Shown: positions 13,985 through 27,585, counted from the first letter of the stretch. The stretch is 64,000 nt of DNA from Cokeromyces recurvatus (GCF_025118155.1 NW_026251419.1:1-64000), one strand, 5' to 3'. Made by a program: numbers and translations. Notes: generated by a model not told the origin, from the sequence alone.

Positions 13985-16361
13985 TTAGGCCATTCTGTTT
14001 TGAGTTAAAATCATTTGCATCCAACTTTTAACCAACTTGAAAATCTTATTAGATCCCTTTATTTTGGAATACTTGACTGCAACTATGTGAGCACTCTCAT
14101 TATTATTTTCATCTGGCGATTTATTACATCTTCTTTTAGATAAAGATACAACATCCATTGTTAACAAGACAAAACTGCTTGTTTCACGATCTTCATTTTC
14201 AGAACATTCAAATATTTTTTCTTGTGCTGCTCGACCCATAGATAAAAGATCATGATGACTACTGTTCCCCAAAACAAGTCCCGGTGTAGATGAAAGACCT
14301 AATGATGAACTCGATTGTTGTTGTTGTTGTTGCTGTTGTTGTAGTAAAAAAGGGGCTGATAATCGACGTTTCTGTCGACTCCACCAACCTTCGGAACTTT
14401 GCTGTGAACTATATGCACTAATTGTCGAACAATGCCTTGGATAAGGGACGGTATCCTCTTCATCTAATATGGAAAATCGTCGATAAGGAGGGTAAAGATT
14501 TGAATGAGATAATCTTTTGTCCTTTATATATGTTGTATAATCATTTCGTATCGTTAATAAACAAACAAGTTTTGTACTGGTTGCTTGATAAAAAGTAATT
14601 CCAAGAATTTCACAAGCTAAACGAAGTATTTTTATCATCTCTAGTTGATTTGTATCTTGTAGTTCATGGTTCAAATTTCCTCGAGTGGTCATGTCAGGTA
14701 GAGTATTTGAAAGGTTATTCATAGAGAAAGAGGGTCTATGATGATGAGATTTCTTCTCAGATACAAAAGTAGAGGATGAGGCTGAACAATTTGAAATAAC
14801 TGTAGTTGAAGATCCAGTATGAATAGAATTACATTGGATTGTAAAGTAACTAATATGATCTTTAGTTACTCGTTGATATAGTTGAGATAAGTTTAATGCT
14901 GAAAATGATTTTAAAAGCTGCTTCTTGTTCTGTTCCAACATGACACTACACTCAATTGGAAGATCCTCTTTTTTTTTCTGTTTACGAAATAGATGGCTAA
15001 TAGGTGATTTTAAATCAGAACTATTGTCTTGTATACTACAAAGTTGAACTTGTTTTAAAATATCCAAGAGATTTTTATTGAGCTCATGAATAGTTTCAAA
15101 TTGAGATTTCAGATCGATAGGATGCTTTGATGAATGATTTGCTGACGAACTCGTAAAATAAGTAGAGGGATGAAGGATGTGATAAATAATAGTTTTAGGT
15201 ATCTTGAATAATTTCTGTTTCTCTACTTGAAGATCTTGTTTACATTGCTTTTTATAGTTTTGTGCGCTTGAATAAATTTGATTCGTGTCATCTGTTTTTG
15301 TAGAAAGTGCAAGCGATTCAGTAGCTTCCAGAGCATTATAGTTACAATTAGATGCATGCTCTTCAAAGATATCTTCCAAGGCACCAAAATTATTAAACCA
15401 TGGATCATTGCTTAAAAATGTCTTGAGACTTAATCTATCATATCTATTCATAGATAAGCATTTTTGTATTGTATGTCCAAGTTCTTGACTTATATGTGAA
15501 GGAAGTGTATAATTTTGACTGATGATATACTTTTTTAATTCTGAAGGAGCTACATGTAGATACTATTGTTTTTAGAAAAGAAAAGAAAAATACATAATAA
15601 ACATAGGTATATATATATGTATATATATAGATAGAGTTATATTTACACTTTGCATGAGAGAAAAGCTCACGACCAGCTGTCATTCTAAACAGCATAACAC
15701 CTAAACACCAAGTATCTATTTCAGGACCAATATAAGATTTTGCTGTACTGATTTCTGGACTATAATATAACATTGATCCTATCATTAGTTATATTAAATT
15801 ACCTTATTATCAATTAAAATAGATATGAATGTATAAATGTATGTATATACAATACCACAAACAGTTTTTAATCTTTGTAAACCAAATCTATTTCCTAAGC
15901 CAAAATCAGCTAATTTAACTTGGTTTGTCGCTGAAGTCAGTAAAATATTAGGCGTCTAAACAAAATAATGAGTATACATGAATGTACGTATATATGTGTG
16001 TATGTATGTATGTAATATACCTTTAAATCTCTATGAATAACCCACCTAGAATGGCAATGATTTATAGCCTTTACCACCTGACGAAATATATCACGAGCTC
16101 ATCTTCAGACATAATTCCTTTTTTTATTTTCTTTAAATATTCTTCCAAATTATAACCTTCAACATATTCCATGATCAAATAAAGGGCATCTGCTGTTTCA
16201 TATGTTTCATACAGTTTGACTATATTTTCATGATCTAATATTTGCATCAACTCTATTTCCCTTACAAGTCTATATATAATACGATAAGCATGAGCTCTTT
16301 TATTAATCACCTGTAAATAAATGAAAATAAAAATAAATAATTAAATGAATAAAGAATGAAA

Positions 16362-16419
<58 letters not shown>

Positions 16420-16802
16420 TTTATAGCAACTTTTTCACCAGTTAAATAATGATAAGCCAACATGACTTTACTGAATTTACCAACACCAAGTGGAGAATGA
16501 AAAATGTAATCTCCTATACCATTTAATAAACTATCTGAATTAAAAGGCGCTGCTGCAACTCCCGCTGCTGCTGTTAGTGTCTGGTTTTTCTTATCAAGTT
16601 TGCTCTTGTGATAAAGGAGTCAATCCAATTTTTTGTTGTTGTTGTTGTTGTTGCTGTTGTGGTGGTGGCAAAGTAGTGAATGTTTATAGTTAGACGGTAA
16701 ATGACTTGAATTGACAATAGAATTGTCTTGTTCATCTCTCATTTCTACTGTAGTTGACTTGTGTCTCCATTTCTTGTTTGATCGAAAAGGATTCAAGACC
16801 AT
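13985..16802 (-). CDS. Ser/Thr protein kinase, CAMK/SNF1-like, with C-terminal KA1-like domain
   Basis: Exons 16802-16419, 16310-16021, 15955-15856, 15778-15649 and 15562-13985, about 827 aa. A polyglutamine N-terminus precedes a kinase domain: glycine loop PLGVGKFSKV, lysine VAIKVINK, EIELMQILDHENIV, catalytic HRDLKTPNILL, LADFGLGN, CGSMLYYSPE and DTWCLGVMLFRM. A long Ser-rich tail ends in a region like KA1 (FVLLTMDVVSLS, then SNKIFKLVKSW). KA1 domains of KIN1/MARK kinases bind acidic membrane lipids (family knowledge). Single-base deletions are inferred near 16093 and at the exon 4/5 junction; the polyQ region has either an in-frame TGA or a compensating indel pair. Intron 1 carries a 50-nt homopolymer. 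The subfamily is not settled. Confidence 0.82.
16367..16416. repeat. 50-nt T run inside kinase intron 1
   Basis: Uninterrupted T on the + strand, A on the transcribed-RNA strand of the kinase gene. It abuts the 5' splice site, so the RNA would read GU followed directly by the A run. Confidence 0.9.
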
Positions 16803-17392
16803 GGTTATGTAAAGCCAAGAAAAAAAAAAGCAAAATAATAATAATAATAAAACGAAATAAAAATAAAAGAGATTAAATAAAGACAAAGAGAAAGGGAACT
16901 AAAATAAATGATAAAAAAAAAAAAAAAGAAATAAATAGATGTGAAACCTGTATACCAAGCAATAATAATGTAAAACTGACTTGTATTACAAAAAGAGGTG
17001 TATAAATCAAGTTAAAAGCGAGTACAGAATTAAAGGAGAGAGAATTCATAAAGTAACATTATAAAGTCAAATTTTGTCATTTTAGCTGTAAAAAAAAAAA
17101 ACAACATACAAATAAAAGAGGGAGGAAAGAAAAAGTGCTTACTATAGCAAATAGTCTTTTTTTTTTCTTAACCTGAATTATCTTTTAAGGAAGCTAGTTT
17201 CTAAGAAACTTGGTAAATACTAGTTACTAGACATTGATGCATTATAATCAGTTACTGATTTATGCGGTTATTAAACTTAAAAAAAAAATAAAAAATCCAG
17301 GAATAAAATTCTTATTCTTCACGAGTTATGTAAAATACTATTTATAGCTTATAATAATATTAGATCCAACTTTTTTTATCATTTTATTTTTT
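16803..17392. other. Kinase upstream region
   Basis: Between the kinase start and the ankyrin gene stop. No gene. Purely AT-rich with short A runs. Confidence 0.55.
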
Positions 17393-17833
17393 TTAGATAT
17401 TAAATAGTCCATTTCTTGCTAAAGCTGATTCTAAATGAATAGGTACATTCTGTGCTATTTCTTCTTCTCTCTTTTTATCTAATTTCTTTGATGCTAAAGC
17501 TCCTACTTTCTTATAATATTCGAGTAGCCGTTTATGACCACCTGATTTAGCGAAATCATATGGTGTTCCAATTTTACGTGGAATATAGGAATTAAAGTTA
17601 CAACCACATCGTTCAATTAAGAAAGAAGCAACCTCTAAATGTCCTTGACGAGAAGCCCAATGTAAAGGAGTTTCACCTCGGATATCTGTTTGATCTATAG
17701 GTAATTGACAGTTTTGTATTAAATAAGCTACAAGATCTGTATGACCTGAAGCACAAGCATAATGAAGTGTATTTGCACCTAATAAATTTAATAAATTTAA
17801 TAAATTTAATAATCAATAAAAATTAATAAGCTC

Positions 17834-17870
<37 letters not shown>

Positions 17871-19590
17871 TTTATTTTTTTTTTTATTTATTTTTATTTT
17901 TATTTTTATTTTTTTTATTACCCATGCTATCGACTTGAAAATGATATTTGGATGGGGTAAGTGATACAATATATTCAACTACAGTGGTATGACAATGTTC
18001 AGCTGCAATATGAAGTGCTGTTTTATTTTTTAACCCAGAACCTCTTGAGATCGTGAGGTCAGCACCTGCTTCTGTTAAGGCTTGCAAGCCAGGGAGCCAG
18101 CCCATACTTGCTGCCAAATAACCTGGCGTGACTTTATCTTCTTCTACATGACTGAGGGTCATCGCATTCGGATTAGCCCCATGTTGAAGTAATAATTCTA
18201 ATGTACTCATAGCTTTCATAATAATCGCAGTATGAATTAATCCATATCCATATTTTACTATTTTGTGGCTTGAGGATTGTTTTGCTGTATTTGGTGAACC
18301 ACCACGTCTTAAAAAATTGCTATATGTGTATATGCATCCCACCATTTAATTTTTTTTTTTTTAAATCTCTACTCTATTATTATATACTTTACCTAATCAT
18401 TTTTTCTATCGGTGAATTAATATCTGTATCTTTACTTTTCGCAATTGTTTCCCAAAATGCATCTGAGCCACCAAAGGAAAGTGGATCTACTTTACGTTGT
18501 TGAATGATGGAGGTATTTATGTATCCTGTTTGCTGACTTGCATTCGTCATTGAACGACTCACTGAGGGATGAGGAGGAAGAGTAGTAAAAGGAGGTGGAA
18601 GAGTAGAAGGAGGTGGTAGTGGTGGAGAAGAAAAGAAGAAAAGGAAGAGGAGCTTGTGATGATATATTAAAGGACTACTACTTGTATTGTTTTGCCAAGA
18701 TCCTTTTCTTCCTTGTGTATACTTTATCATATTATCTCCTCCTTCTGTACTGCTTGAATGAATACTACCTGCAAAACCACCCGTTGTGGTAGTAGCATTT
18801 GAGTTTTGACGAAGACGTGGCACAGGTGTCTGTTGTTCAGACGGATAACCATTTATCCAATAAGGTGAACCTGATGTAGTTGATGAACTTGTAGAAGAGG
18901 AAGAAGATCGAGATAGATGTTTACTCTTTGTAGATTCTGAAAGTGGTTGATGATTGATTAAAGAAGGAAGAGGAGTAGTAAAGGATATGGAGAAGAAGAG
19001 AAGAATAAGAATAAGGCATCCCCCCTCAGAAAAACCAGATTGAGAAGAAGAAGGTGGAGGGCTTATTGGTACACTCGTTGTTCCAGCAACAAGTTGATTA
19101 TAATTAGCACTCGTCATGATTCTATTATTTTCCAATAATGAAGATGAATTAGAATCCATAGATGGACTTCGAGGTCGATTATGACTCAAAATTGTTTATT
19201 TAATTCTGCAGCCTTTTCATATTTCTTTTTAAAGAATTGCATCTCTCGAACTGCTTTCTCATATCGTCGTTGATAATTGTTTTCTATGGCTTGTAAATTT
19301 TCATATTCTTGCTCAATAACATCTGATCTTTGTTGAAGTACTGAAATAAGTCGATCATAATCAGTAACAATTCTTTTAATTCAATCTGAATAGCTTGTCG
19401 TAACTCTTCATCTGATACATGTTGCATTAAACTTAATATATTCGCCTTTGGATTATTATTATATTTCGTTTTGCTCATCGTTATAAAGTTCATTATTTCT
19501 GATATATTTTTGAAGTTGCATTCTTTGCATATTTCGATTCATATGATTGTAGTGTTCCTCAACTTGCTTTATCGCTGTAGGTGATAACAT
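17393..19590 (-). CDS. Coiled-coil and ankyrin-repeat protein
   Basis: Exons 19590-18393, 18319-17922 and 17778-17393, about 660 aa. Residues about 1-135 form a predicted coiled coil (for example DVIEQEYENLQAIENNYQRR and EKAVREMQFFKKKYEKAAEL). A Ser/Pro-rich low-complexity middle follows. The C-terminal third has ankyrin repeats: LIHTAIIMKAMSTLELLLQH, TALHIAAEHCHTTVVEYIV, NTLHYACASGHTDLVAYLI and TPLHWASRQGHLEVASFLIE. Ankyrin proteins bind partner proteins; no specific role is recognised. The N-terminal exon has at least three single-base shifts (near 19486, 19363 and 19190), and the low-complexity part may hide more. With a net one-base correction the length is divisible by three. Intron 2 (17921-17779) contains a 33-nt homopolymer. 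Confidence 0.75.
17836..17868. repeat. 33-nt T run in ankyrin gene intron 2
   Basis: Homopolymer on the + strand, poly-A in the sense of the gene, within a wider A/T-only intron. Confidence 0.85.
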
Positions 19591-22388
19591 CTTTTATTAG
19601 TTAAATACAATATAGAGTAAAGAGGAGATGATAGAAGAGTAAGACTATACAAATATATGAATATGTATATTTATATTTTTATATATAAATGTATGTAAAA
19701 AAAAAAGGAGATACAAAAAAAAAAAAGAAGCAATTTCCCTTTTTATTTTTTTCCCAATGATGAGATTCAAAGGGCGGCCATGATTAACTACAACTAATTT
19801 ATATTTAAGGCAACAATTTAGATCTTTCTATGAAATCCTAACTATCTGTTGTGTCTCAAGGAAAAAAAAAAAAAAAAATGCGGTACCTGAAAAATCCCCC
19901 CTTTTTTAGATTTAAGACCATTGTTCTTGTTTCCTATAAATATACGATGAAAGTTTATTTTTACAGATTTCCTGAAACAAATTTGCACAGTAAAGTAAAT
20001 CGTTTCTCTCATTCGTACAATTATTTATACAGTAATGTAAAAGTAAATATGCTAAAGATTTTTTTTTTTAAAAAATTAAAGATATTAATATTGAGAGAGA
20101 GAAACATAAATAACAAAGAGAAGAGTATAATGACAAAAAAAATCAAGTCATAAATGCAATTACAGATATAGTAAATAGACAGAAAGATTAGCACTTTAAA
20201 GTTTTATTTTTATTTATTTTTTATAGATGGATAGTATGTCTATCGAAAAATGAAAGCCATTGTATAGGACAGATTAGTAAGTTGCTAATATTCTTTCTGA
20301 CATCAAAAGAATGTATAATAAGATTAAAGCGATAAAAAAAACACGCGCAAACACAAGAAAAGATTTGGAGTAGAGAGATTAAAGACAACATAGTGATGAT
20401 TTTAAAATGATTAAATAATTCTGCCACTAAAGTATACTATTCGTATCTCGCAATGAAGGGAAAAGAATCTAATTGTTGTAACTGCCAAGTTTTCACCCCT
20501 CATACTCAGTCTTTCTGATTATTTTAAGTGATGGTTTACAAAAGAAATACCATGTTACCCATTAAAATGAGAATGAGTGGTATAGTAAATATCCTTTATA
20601 GAAAGTTACAACAAAAGGATTGCCATATAAATGCATTTACAGTAGATGCTTATGAATTTCAAATACCAATAGTAGAGTCTCTTTGCACTGTTTCCTACAC
20701 AGTAAAGCAAATGGAATGTCATTATGAAATATATATATATATATGATCTGCAATACATGTTTATAGGGCAATACAAATAATCTAGAATTAACAAATGAGG
20801 AGTATTCTCATAGTATTAGAGATTATAGCAACGAGATGTAAATGTTTACAGCATATTATTTTCCAAATTGAATAAGTCATGAATGTTCAGCTTAGTTTAC
20901 CAATAACTGTTGCAGTAAATAGAATGATTCCATTGAGGATAATCGTCAAAGATAAAAGTGTAAATATTGAATTATGCGAATATCAACATTGAATTGAATC
21001 ATAAGTATTGTCCTCCTGACCGCTCCTTTTATTTCCTTTGCTTTTGTGCAAGTAGGTTATCTAACTCTCTATAAAGTATAGGGGGCATTGACTTCTGAAA
21101 TCATTGCATATTAACTTTATGTTCAAAACTACTAATGATAATATACCGAGATTTCGAGTGCATAATTGTAAAAAGACGATTTCTTGTATGCTAATCATAA
21201 AAGAAGACACAGCTCATTTTAAGGAAAAAATAAACTACGATTTAGTAATCAAGTTCAATATTATGTAATTTCTAATGTTATATATACAATATACAAATGT
21301 TGGTGAGAATAAATACTCAATTGTAATCTTTTTTTTTCTAAAGAAAAAAAAAAAAAAGGAAACATAATCATTATATAGTGCAGTCATACCTATATAGTTC
21401 TATTTTCTTAAATTAGTAAGTAACTATCAGATGGTGTGCATTAGTAAAGTGGTCTACTATTCCAAATAAGGAATTATAAAATAAACACAAAAGAAAAAGG
21501 GTTTTACTTTTTATGTTAGGTTATACACAATAGGTATGTATGTATGTGTGTATGTGTGTGTGCATGTTAGATTATGTAATAAGCACTACATTCAACATAT
21601 TGTATCTTCCAAGTTATACAATCCTAGAATAAAGAAAGAGAGAACAGATGCTTTTTCTCCTATTTTTTGTTCGACTTTTATAAACTCTATTTATTTAAGA
21701 ATTTGATTAAACGAGGGCGCTTTAAACATATTTTTTCCATATTTCATCTGACCTTCTCATCATATGAAGAGCTTGTGCTACAGACAATAATCTATATGCA
21801 AGTGCTACAAAGTAATCTAAAGCAAAGACCAACTAAAAAGAAAACTTTATTTCGTGTAAAACTTAATTAAAATTCTCTTTTTTATTATCCTTTAAGTTTA
21901 TAAATATTCCTATTGGCTTCTTGACAGGGAGAGGAAGGAGATATAGGAGAGAGAGTATGTGTGTATGTGTGTTCTTTTTTTTTTTTTTTAAAAAAAAAAT
22001 AAAGCGATTAAAGGAGAAAAGAACAATACAGCATCTATAAACATGATATATATATAAATTGTATAGGGGCAGAAATAAATAGTAGAATTTGGAAGAAAAA
22101 AAATAAAAAAATATGATGATGATTTCTATGTATTCAGATAAATATCTTTTGTATACATATCAGCATGAAAATACTATCTTTTACAAACACAAACTATATT
22201 ATTTTCCTTAAAAATACACAAATGTAAATTACTGCCTTTTTGGAATATATATACTTTTCAGATCATCTCACTCTTTCCTGCAATTAAATGAATGATATAT
22301 TCACTTATAACTCATCTATTTATTATTATTATACATAATAGTAGCTTATTCGATATATACTTTTTATAACATCAACATTTAAAATAAT
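19591..22388. other. Long intergenic region, no gene recognised
   Basis: 2.8 kb upstream of the ankyrin gene and downstream of the SAMHD1-like gene. Open frames here (for example 19851-20153 and 21667-21870) are A/T-driven and have no recognisable domain. A TG-rich microsatellite lies at about 21536-21565 and another short one at 21957-21971. Confidence 0.55.
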
Positions 22389-24420
22389 CTATTTTCCTTT
22401 ATCTTCTATTGATGATATACGTCGCTTCTTTGCGATGACAAAATTCTCATAATCAGCAGGAACAGTGATAGAGGGATCCATTAAAGTCTCAGTATGTGTA
22501 ATATTTGCAAGGTAACGACGGAAAGCCTTTTGAACTGCTTGCATCTTATATGGATTTCGAGTATAGATACGAATATTTATGTCTTGAAATTTATTAGGAA
22601 TCATATAAGAGACCTTTTCTTGTGGAATTTTAAAAGATTCTATTTATAAAATCATGAATACATGTTATATATATGTGTGTGTGTGTTTTGTATAATTTAC
22701 TTGCCTTCTTGATTAAACTTTGAAAAGAAACGAATTGAATCGACAGGGTTACTGTCATTCATAGAATAATTGACTTTAGAAAAATCAACAATGATATCTT
22801 CTTGTACTAATCCAGCATTATCTGTTTGATGATTAACAATATCTTGAGGAGTCACTCTGTCCTATAACATAATACATACATACATACATACATATTGAAA
22901 ATGCTTCATTACAACGTTTATATATACTAGACATGTATCCATGCATACCTTATTTAAAAATAATTCTAATTCAGGTGGGATCAAGTATTCATCTACAAAT
23001 TTATACAAGTTACGTGTTCTAAGATTCTTGATAATCTCACGAGCCTCTTTTAATTCAGGACATTTGGATCTTTTCGATAGTATGAATAATATCATTTAGA
23101 TAAAGATATTCTTCTGGCTTATTGACTGCATCTGAGATCTTTAAATAACTATCTATTTATTATTATTATTTAGTATTATTTGCTAATATAAAGTGAATAT
23201 TACCTGCAGATAAAAGTGCATCCACAATCATTAATTCAATTGCTTTACCGACACGATGATTATAAATTTGCTTGAATAACTATACCGTGTATGAAACATT
23301 TCATACATATTATAAACTTCTTTATGATGATAACAAATTTCATCATGAATGACTCGGCTATAAACTAACAGTCTTTTCGCATCATAAGAACTACGTAATC
23401 CCATATTATAAGCATCTCTTTCAATATAATCAAACTTGTCTACATCTACACTATTCTTTTTATTAGCAACAATATCAAATAAGAATCTACGATCAGCATA
23501 TTTTTGACTAAATGAACTTGTAGGTTCGCCCATAATTAAGTCCTTCATAAATTGAATATCTTGTTTTTCAATATCAATATGATTATCATCAACTAAATAA
23601 TCAAGCATCATTTCTGAACCTTGTTCATGAGACCAATTCAAACCGGGCTTTGCCTGAGGCATAAATACATTATCAAATACATGGCTAAATGGTCCGTGCC
23701 CTATATACACACACATTTTACGATATGATATCAATATGCTATTAATAAACCCCAAATCACGCCCTCACTCCCTCCCTCCCTTTTCTTTACCCAAATCATG
23801 ACATAGTCTATATAGCATTTATCCATATATGTATTACACGTTGAAAAAAAAATGAATATCTATACTATACTATACTATGTTCATCATATCATATTTACCC
23901 TGCTAATTTAATACATCGAATTTCATCATTACGAATATCCAATTCTGGCTGATCTCTTGCAAATCTTTCAATAAGTGTTCCAGAAAGATGTGATACACCT
24001 GAAATATGATTATTATACACATCAATATATATATGTATATGCCTATATATTTTTCATTACCTATTGAATGTTCAAATCTATTATGACTTGCACCGGGAAA
24101 AACAAAATAAAGTACTCCTAGCTTATATTATATGTCAAAAAAAAAAAAAAAAAGATGTCACATATATCTTCAAGTACCTGCTTCAAACCTCTTAAACGCT
24201 GAAACTGAGGAGTATCAATAAATTCAACTGTATAGTCATTCAATGTAATATGTCCCTAAGTGTTAAAGTAGATGATAAAATTAAGTATTATTATTATATA
24301 AAATAATACTGTCTACATACATGAATGGGATCATTGATGACTTTATGTCCATTATAACGGAATCCGAATTTGTTGAACAAATGAAGAATTAGCTTCAAAT
24401 GTATTTACAATACTATTCAT
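22389..24420 (-). CDS. SAMHD1-like HD-domain dNTP triphosphohydrolase
   Basis: Nine exons: 24420-24321, 24255-24178, 24121-24061, 23998-23899, 23807-23791, 23700-23204, 23152-22949, 22861-22705 and 22639-22389, about 487 aa. Motifs match SAMHD1: DPIHGHITL, IDTPQFQRLRGLKQLG, FPGASHNRFEHSIG, the HD site LCHDLGHGPFSHVFD, and VDVDKFDYIERDAYNMG. The family cleaves dNTPs to nucleoside and triphosphate and controls dNTP pools. The HD motif spans a 17-nt microexon (23807-23791). The last intron (22704-22640) is GC-AG, with a strong GCAAGT donor. One-base shifts are inferred near 24373 (+1), 23273 (-1) and 23075 (+1); their net gives a length divisible by three. No SAM domain is present, as in other non-animal members. 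Confidence 0.92.
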
Positions 24421-25587
24421 TTTTATAAAGAAAAAAAATGAAAGAAATATATACAACGAAAAGAGAGAGAAAGTAGGATGAAGCTTCTTATATAAATTTA
24501 GACTTTTATTGGTTATAAGAAATCAATCTATTTTAATGCAGTTATTTTCCTTCTTCTCCGCCACCCTAGTATAAAATCCCGCCAGAAATTTTATAAGTAA
24601 AATGACATTATAACATGATTGGAATCAAATACATGTGTTGGTGTGTGTGTGTTGTATGGTGGGTATATATATATATGTGTGTGTGTGGTTATACATATAC
24701 ATATATGAATTTATCAACTCAATCACAAACACCACTCCTATGACATAACCGCTAAATAATTTTACAAATAAGTAAATAATTAACATTTATGCTGATTTCT
24801 ACCTTAATGATCCTTTTTTTTTTTGCTGCGGTCCTTGAATAGAATCCTCGTCCTTTGTGGTCTTCAAGTTAGCTACTAGTCTCTACAGTGTTTGACAAGC
24901 GTAAGTTACCTTTATTTTATTTTTCTTATATAAAAAAAAAGAAAAAGATTATCCAACTAAATATATTACATATATTCAAACGTAAAGTCATTTATTAAGC
25001 TTTATTATAGATTATTTGAAAAAAAAGAAGTAGTCGTATTCATTAGCTTACTATTTAGTAGTATCGTACTCCTTTGACATAATTAATATGCCTCACATTT
25101 CTTTGCCATTACTTCCAAGTATATGATGAAATAGGCTGTTTAAAGTAATAAGCAATCCTAAATGCTGCAAACCTTTTATTTTATATAACTAAAAGGACAG
25201 CCTGTTATAGAATACTCTTATAATAATAATAGCGTAAAATAATCCTCCACATATACTATGAATATACATTTAGGCACCTATTATCAGAGTCTAACAGTAA
25301 AAGTGATTGTTAGAAAAAAATACCAAAGAAGTATAATTCAGTAGAAAAAAAAAAACTTGACTCAAACAACTTGAAGATGAGGGTGACAATCTTTTAAATA
25401 AAAATACAATATATTTCTTCTTAATGTAGCCATTTAATACTATAATTAGCAATAGGAAGAAAATGCTTCATTGTATTTATGCTTTCAATAAAAGTTTATT
25501 ATGTAATAGCAGTAGTAGTAGTAGGAATACACAACAATTTTCGTTCTTTTTTTTTTCCTTTACAATTTTATTAGTTTTAAAAGTCTC
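24421..25587. other. Intergenic region with TG microsatellite
   Basis: No gene recognised. A (TG)n/(TA)n tract lies at about 24634-24690. Confidence 0.55.
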
Positions 25588-26864
25588 TTAAAGGAGAAAA
25601 TCCAATTCGTGGTTGATTTTCTTGAAATCAAAAACTGTAACAAAATGTCTTAAAAACATATTTCCTAATATAAAATTACGATTATCTGGGGACGGTAAAA
25701 TTAACAAGAAGCATTGATGATCCGATTCTCTTTTCGCTATTAAATCCTTGATTGCTATAGGAACTTTTATCTCTTTTTCTTGTCGATCAAAAGAGGACGG
25801 GAAATAGAAATTGACTCGATTAGGGCTTTCAAATAGATGACAGTCTACTTTAAACATATCAGGTGCATGATTCGTAGAATAATAATACGTGTTATTAGTA
25901 ATGCTTGTAGCAAGCTCATAAGCTAAAGTCTTGGGTAAATACATGAAATTAGAGCCTGTATCTACTCCGAATGAGATGGGTCGTTCAAAAAATGAAAATT
26001 TTTAGAGGTATTAGCCGTTTGGTATTGTATACCCTTCATTTCTACAAGCCAATGAGTATATTGTTTATCGCCATTTTCTAAACTGTGTCCTACAACGGAT
26101 GTATAGAGTATTGTCTTTACAAAATCATGTATACCACCTAATACAATGCTTCCCTCCTCTGCACTATGAGGTGGTAAAAGGACAGAAAAGAGGGGACCTG
26201 GTATCTTTCCAGATTTGTAAAGAGCAGGAATAAAGGGTTCATAAGGTAAGTTATCGTTTATAGCTCTCATGGTACCGGATGAGAATCCTGCTCCAAAGAT
26301 ACCATCCATAATAATAGTTGACGAATGATTTCTGTCCTTCGTTTTCATTTGATCTGAAATGGGACCTTCTATTTTATTCATCATACCCATCACTTGATGT
26401 AAAATGGTAAGACCTTGAAGAGAAAGAAGGTCTTCAAAGTATTCACCCTCTGCTCGACCAATCGTATAATTGAGATGAATAGTTTGCGTATCATTAAATG
26501 CATGATAGGTACTCGAGTTTTTAGGGTCATAACGATGTAAAAATTCAGGACAACCTGTTTCTGGTGAACAAGTAAAAGAGGGGACCCAAATATCAGAACT
26601 GCCAGTATCAAATAATAACGTATATTCTTGAGACGGTGTGCCGATATTAACCTTAATAGCAACTTCATTCATAAAAATATCGTTGATTAATGGGACATGA
26701 TTATTAGTATCAAACCTCCTTTCATGACGAAACCTTTCTGTTGAAATCTTAACGATAGGAAATTTAACAGGTAATACTACGTTACTATTTACAAAAAGGG
26801 TGTTTGATAATAGTGATGAGGAAGCAGTAGACATTAATAAAAATACAAAGATAAATAATTTCAT
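25588..26864 (-). CDS. Secreted pepsin-type aspartic protease (family A1)
   Basis: Intronless, about 425 aa. The first 17 residues are a signal peptide (MKLFIFVFLLMSTASSS), then a short propeptide. The two catalytic motifs are DTGSSDIWVPS and VDTGSNFMYLP. A disulfide pair surrounds CSPETGC, as in pepsins, and several NxS/T sites suggest N-glycosylation. The C-terminal hallmark FILGNMFLRHFVTVFD is present. The enzyme would be exported and cleave proteins at acidic pH. One base is missing near 25990 (A5/T4 context), between the two lobes; with it the frame runs through. It is secreted-class rather than vacuolar by its length and signal; a GPI anchor is not seen. Confidence 0.9.
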
Positions 26865-26915
26865 TAGAATTATAAAATAAAGTAAGAAAAAAAAAAAAAG
26901 CTAAAATAAATATAT

Positions 26916-26926
26916 CTTATATAAAG
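26916..26926 (-). promoter_or_regulatory. Possible TATA box of the aspartic protease gene
   Basis: On the minus strand the sequence reads TTTATATAAG about 55 bases upstream of the start codon. Position and sequence fit a TATA element, but the surrounding DNA is AT-rich, so chance is possible. Confidence 0.35.
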
Positions 26927-26979
26927 CGAACAAAAGGACCTTCTTACTTATTAGGAGAATATATTTATAAAGAACACGT

Positions 26980-27007
26980 TTTTTTTTTTTTTTTTTTTTT
27001 TTTTTTT
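26980..27007. repeat. 28-nt T run
   Basis: Homopolymer between the aspartic protease gene and the small membrane protein gene. Confidence 0.85.
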
Positions 27008-27072
27008 GAATGTCTCCTATGTCAACAATAAATAAAAATTGGACTCTTTTTTTTATTGTTGTTGTCTTTATT

Positions 27073-27411
27073 TTATAATCTTCTATTGACGGAACGTTTT
27101 AAAGGTTCGCCTTCTTTTGGTGCTTCTACTGAGTCATGTCCACCACTTGAAGTAACTGAATTGTCCTTTGTATATTCCTTTAACCTATTCAAAGTATAAT
27201 TTTTACCCATTGTATAGGCACATAAAGCAGCTATGCAATACTGTATATTTAATAATAATAATAGCACATGAATTATTTTAAATATTTACAAACAGCTAAT
27301 GCAGTCCTAAAGTTCTCATTTCAATCAATTAAAACAAAAAAAAAGAGACCATTCATATAATTTCAGTTGAAATTACCATCCTAACAAAACACTTCTTGGT
27401 GTATTTTTCAT
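27073..27411 (-). CDS. Small single-span membrane protein, hypothetical
   Basis: Exons 27411-27377, 27306-27290 and 27230-27073 give 69 aa in frame with no correction. The first exon encodes MKNTPRSVLLGW and continues through a 17-nt exon into a hydrophobic segment (SVLLGWTALAVSALCAYTMG) followed by a hydrophilic tail with SSGGHDS and a basic end (KRSVNRRL). The exons were joined by GT-AG introns of 70 and 59 nt; the second acceptor chosen (GCATAG) is the one that keeps frame. Topology suggests a small organelle-membrane protein; no family is recognised. An intron-free reading that starts inside the second intron is the alternative. Confidence 0.5.
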
Positions 27412-27585
27412 ATTTAAAATAAATGTAAGAAAAAAAAAAAAAAAAAAAGGAGGGGAAAAAAAAATACATGTACCCTTTCATGTTTGTTATATTCAAATTG
27501 TGACAGCATTTAATTTTCTAATCCTTGAAGCATTTTTATTTTTATTTTTTATTTTTATTATCATTGCAGTCGAAGAAACTAGGTT

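Noticed and set aside
13794..14024. Open frame rich in Ser-Leu on the minus strand
   Set aside because: It is a translation of the GA microsatellite and the kinase 3' flank.
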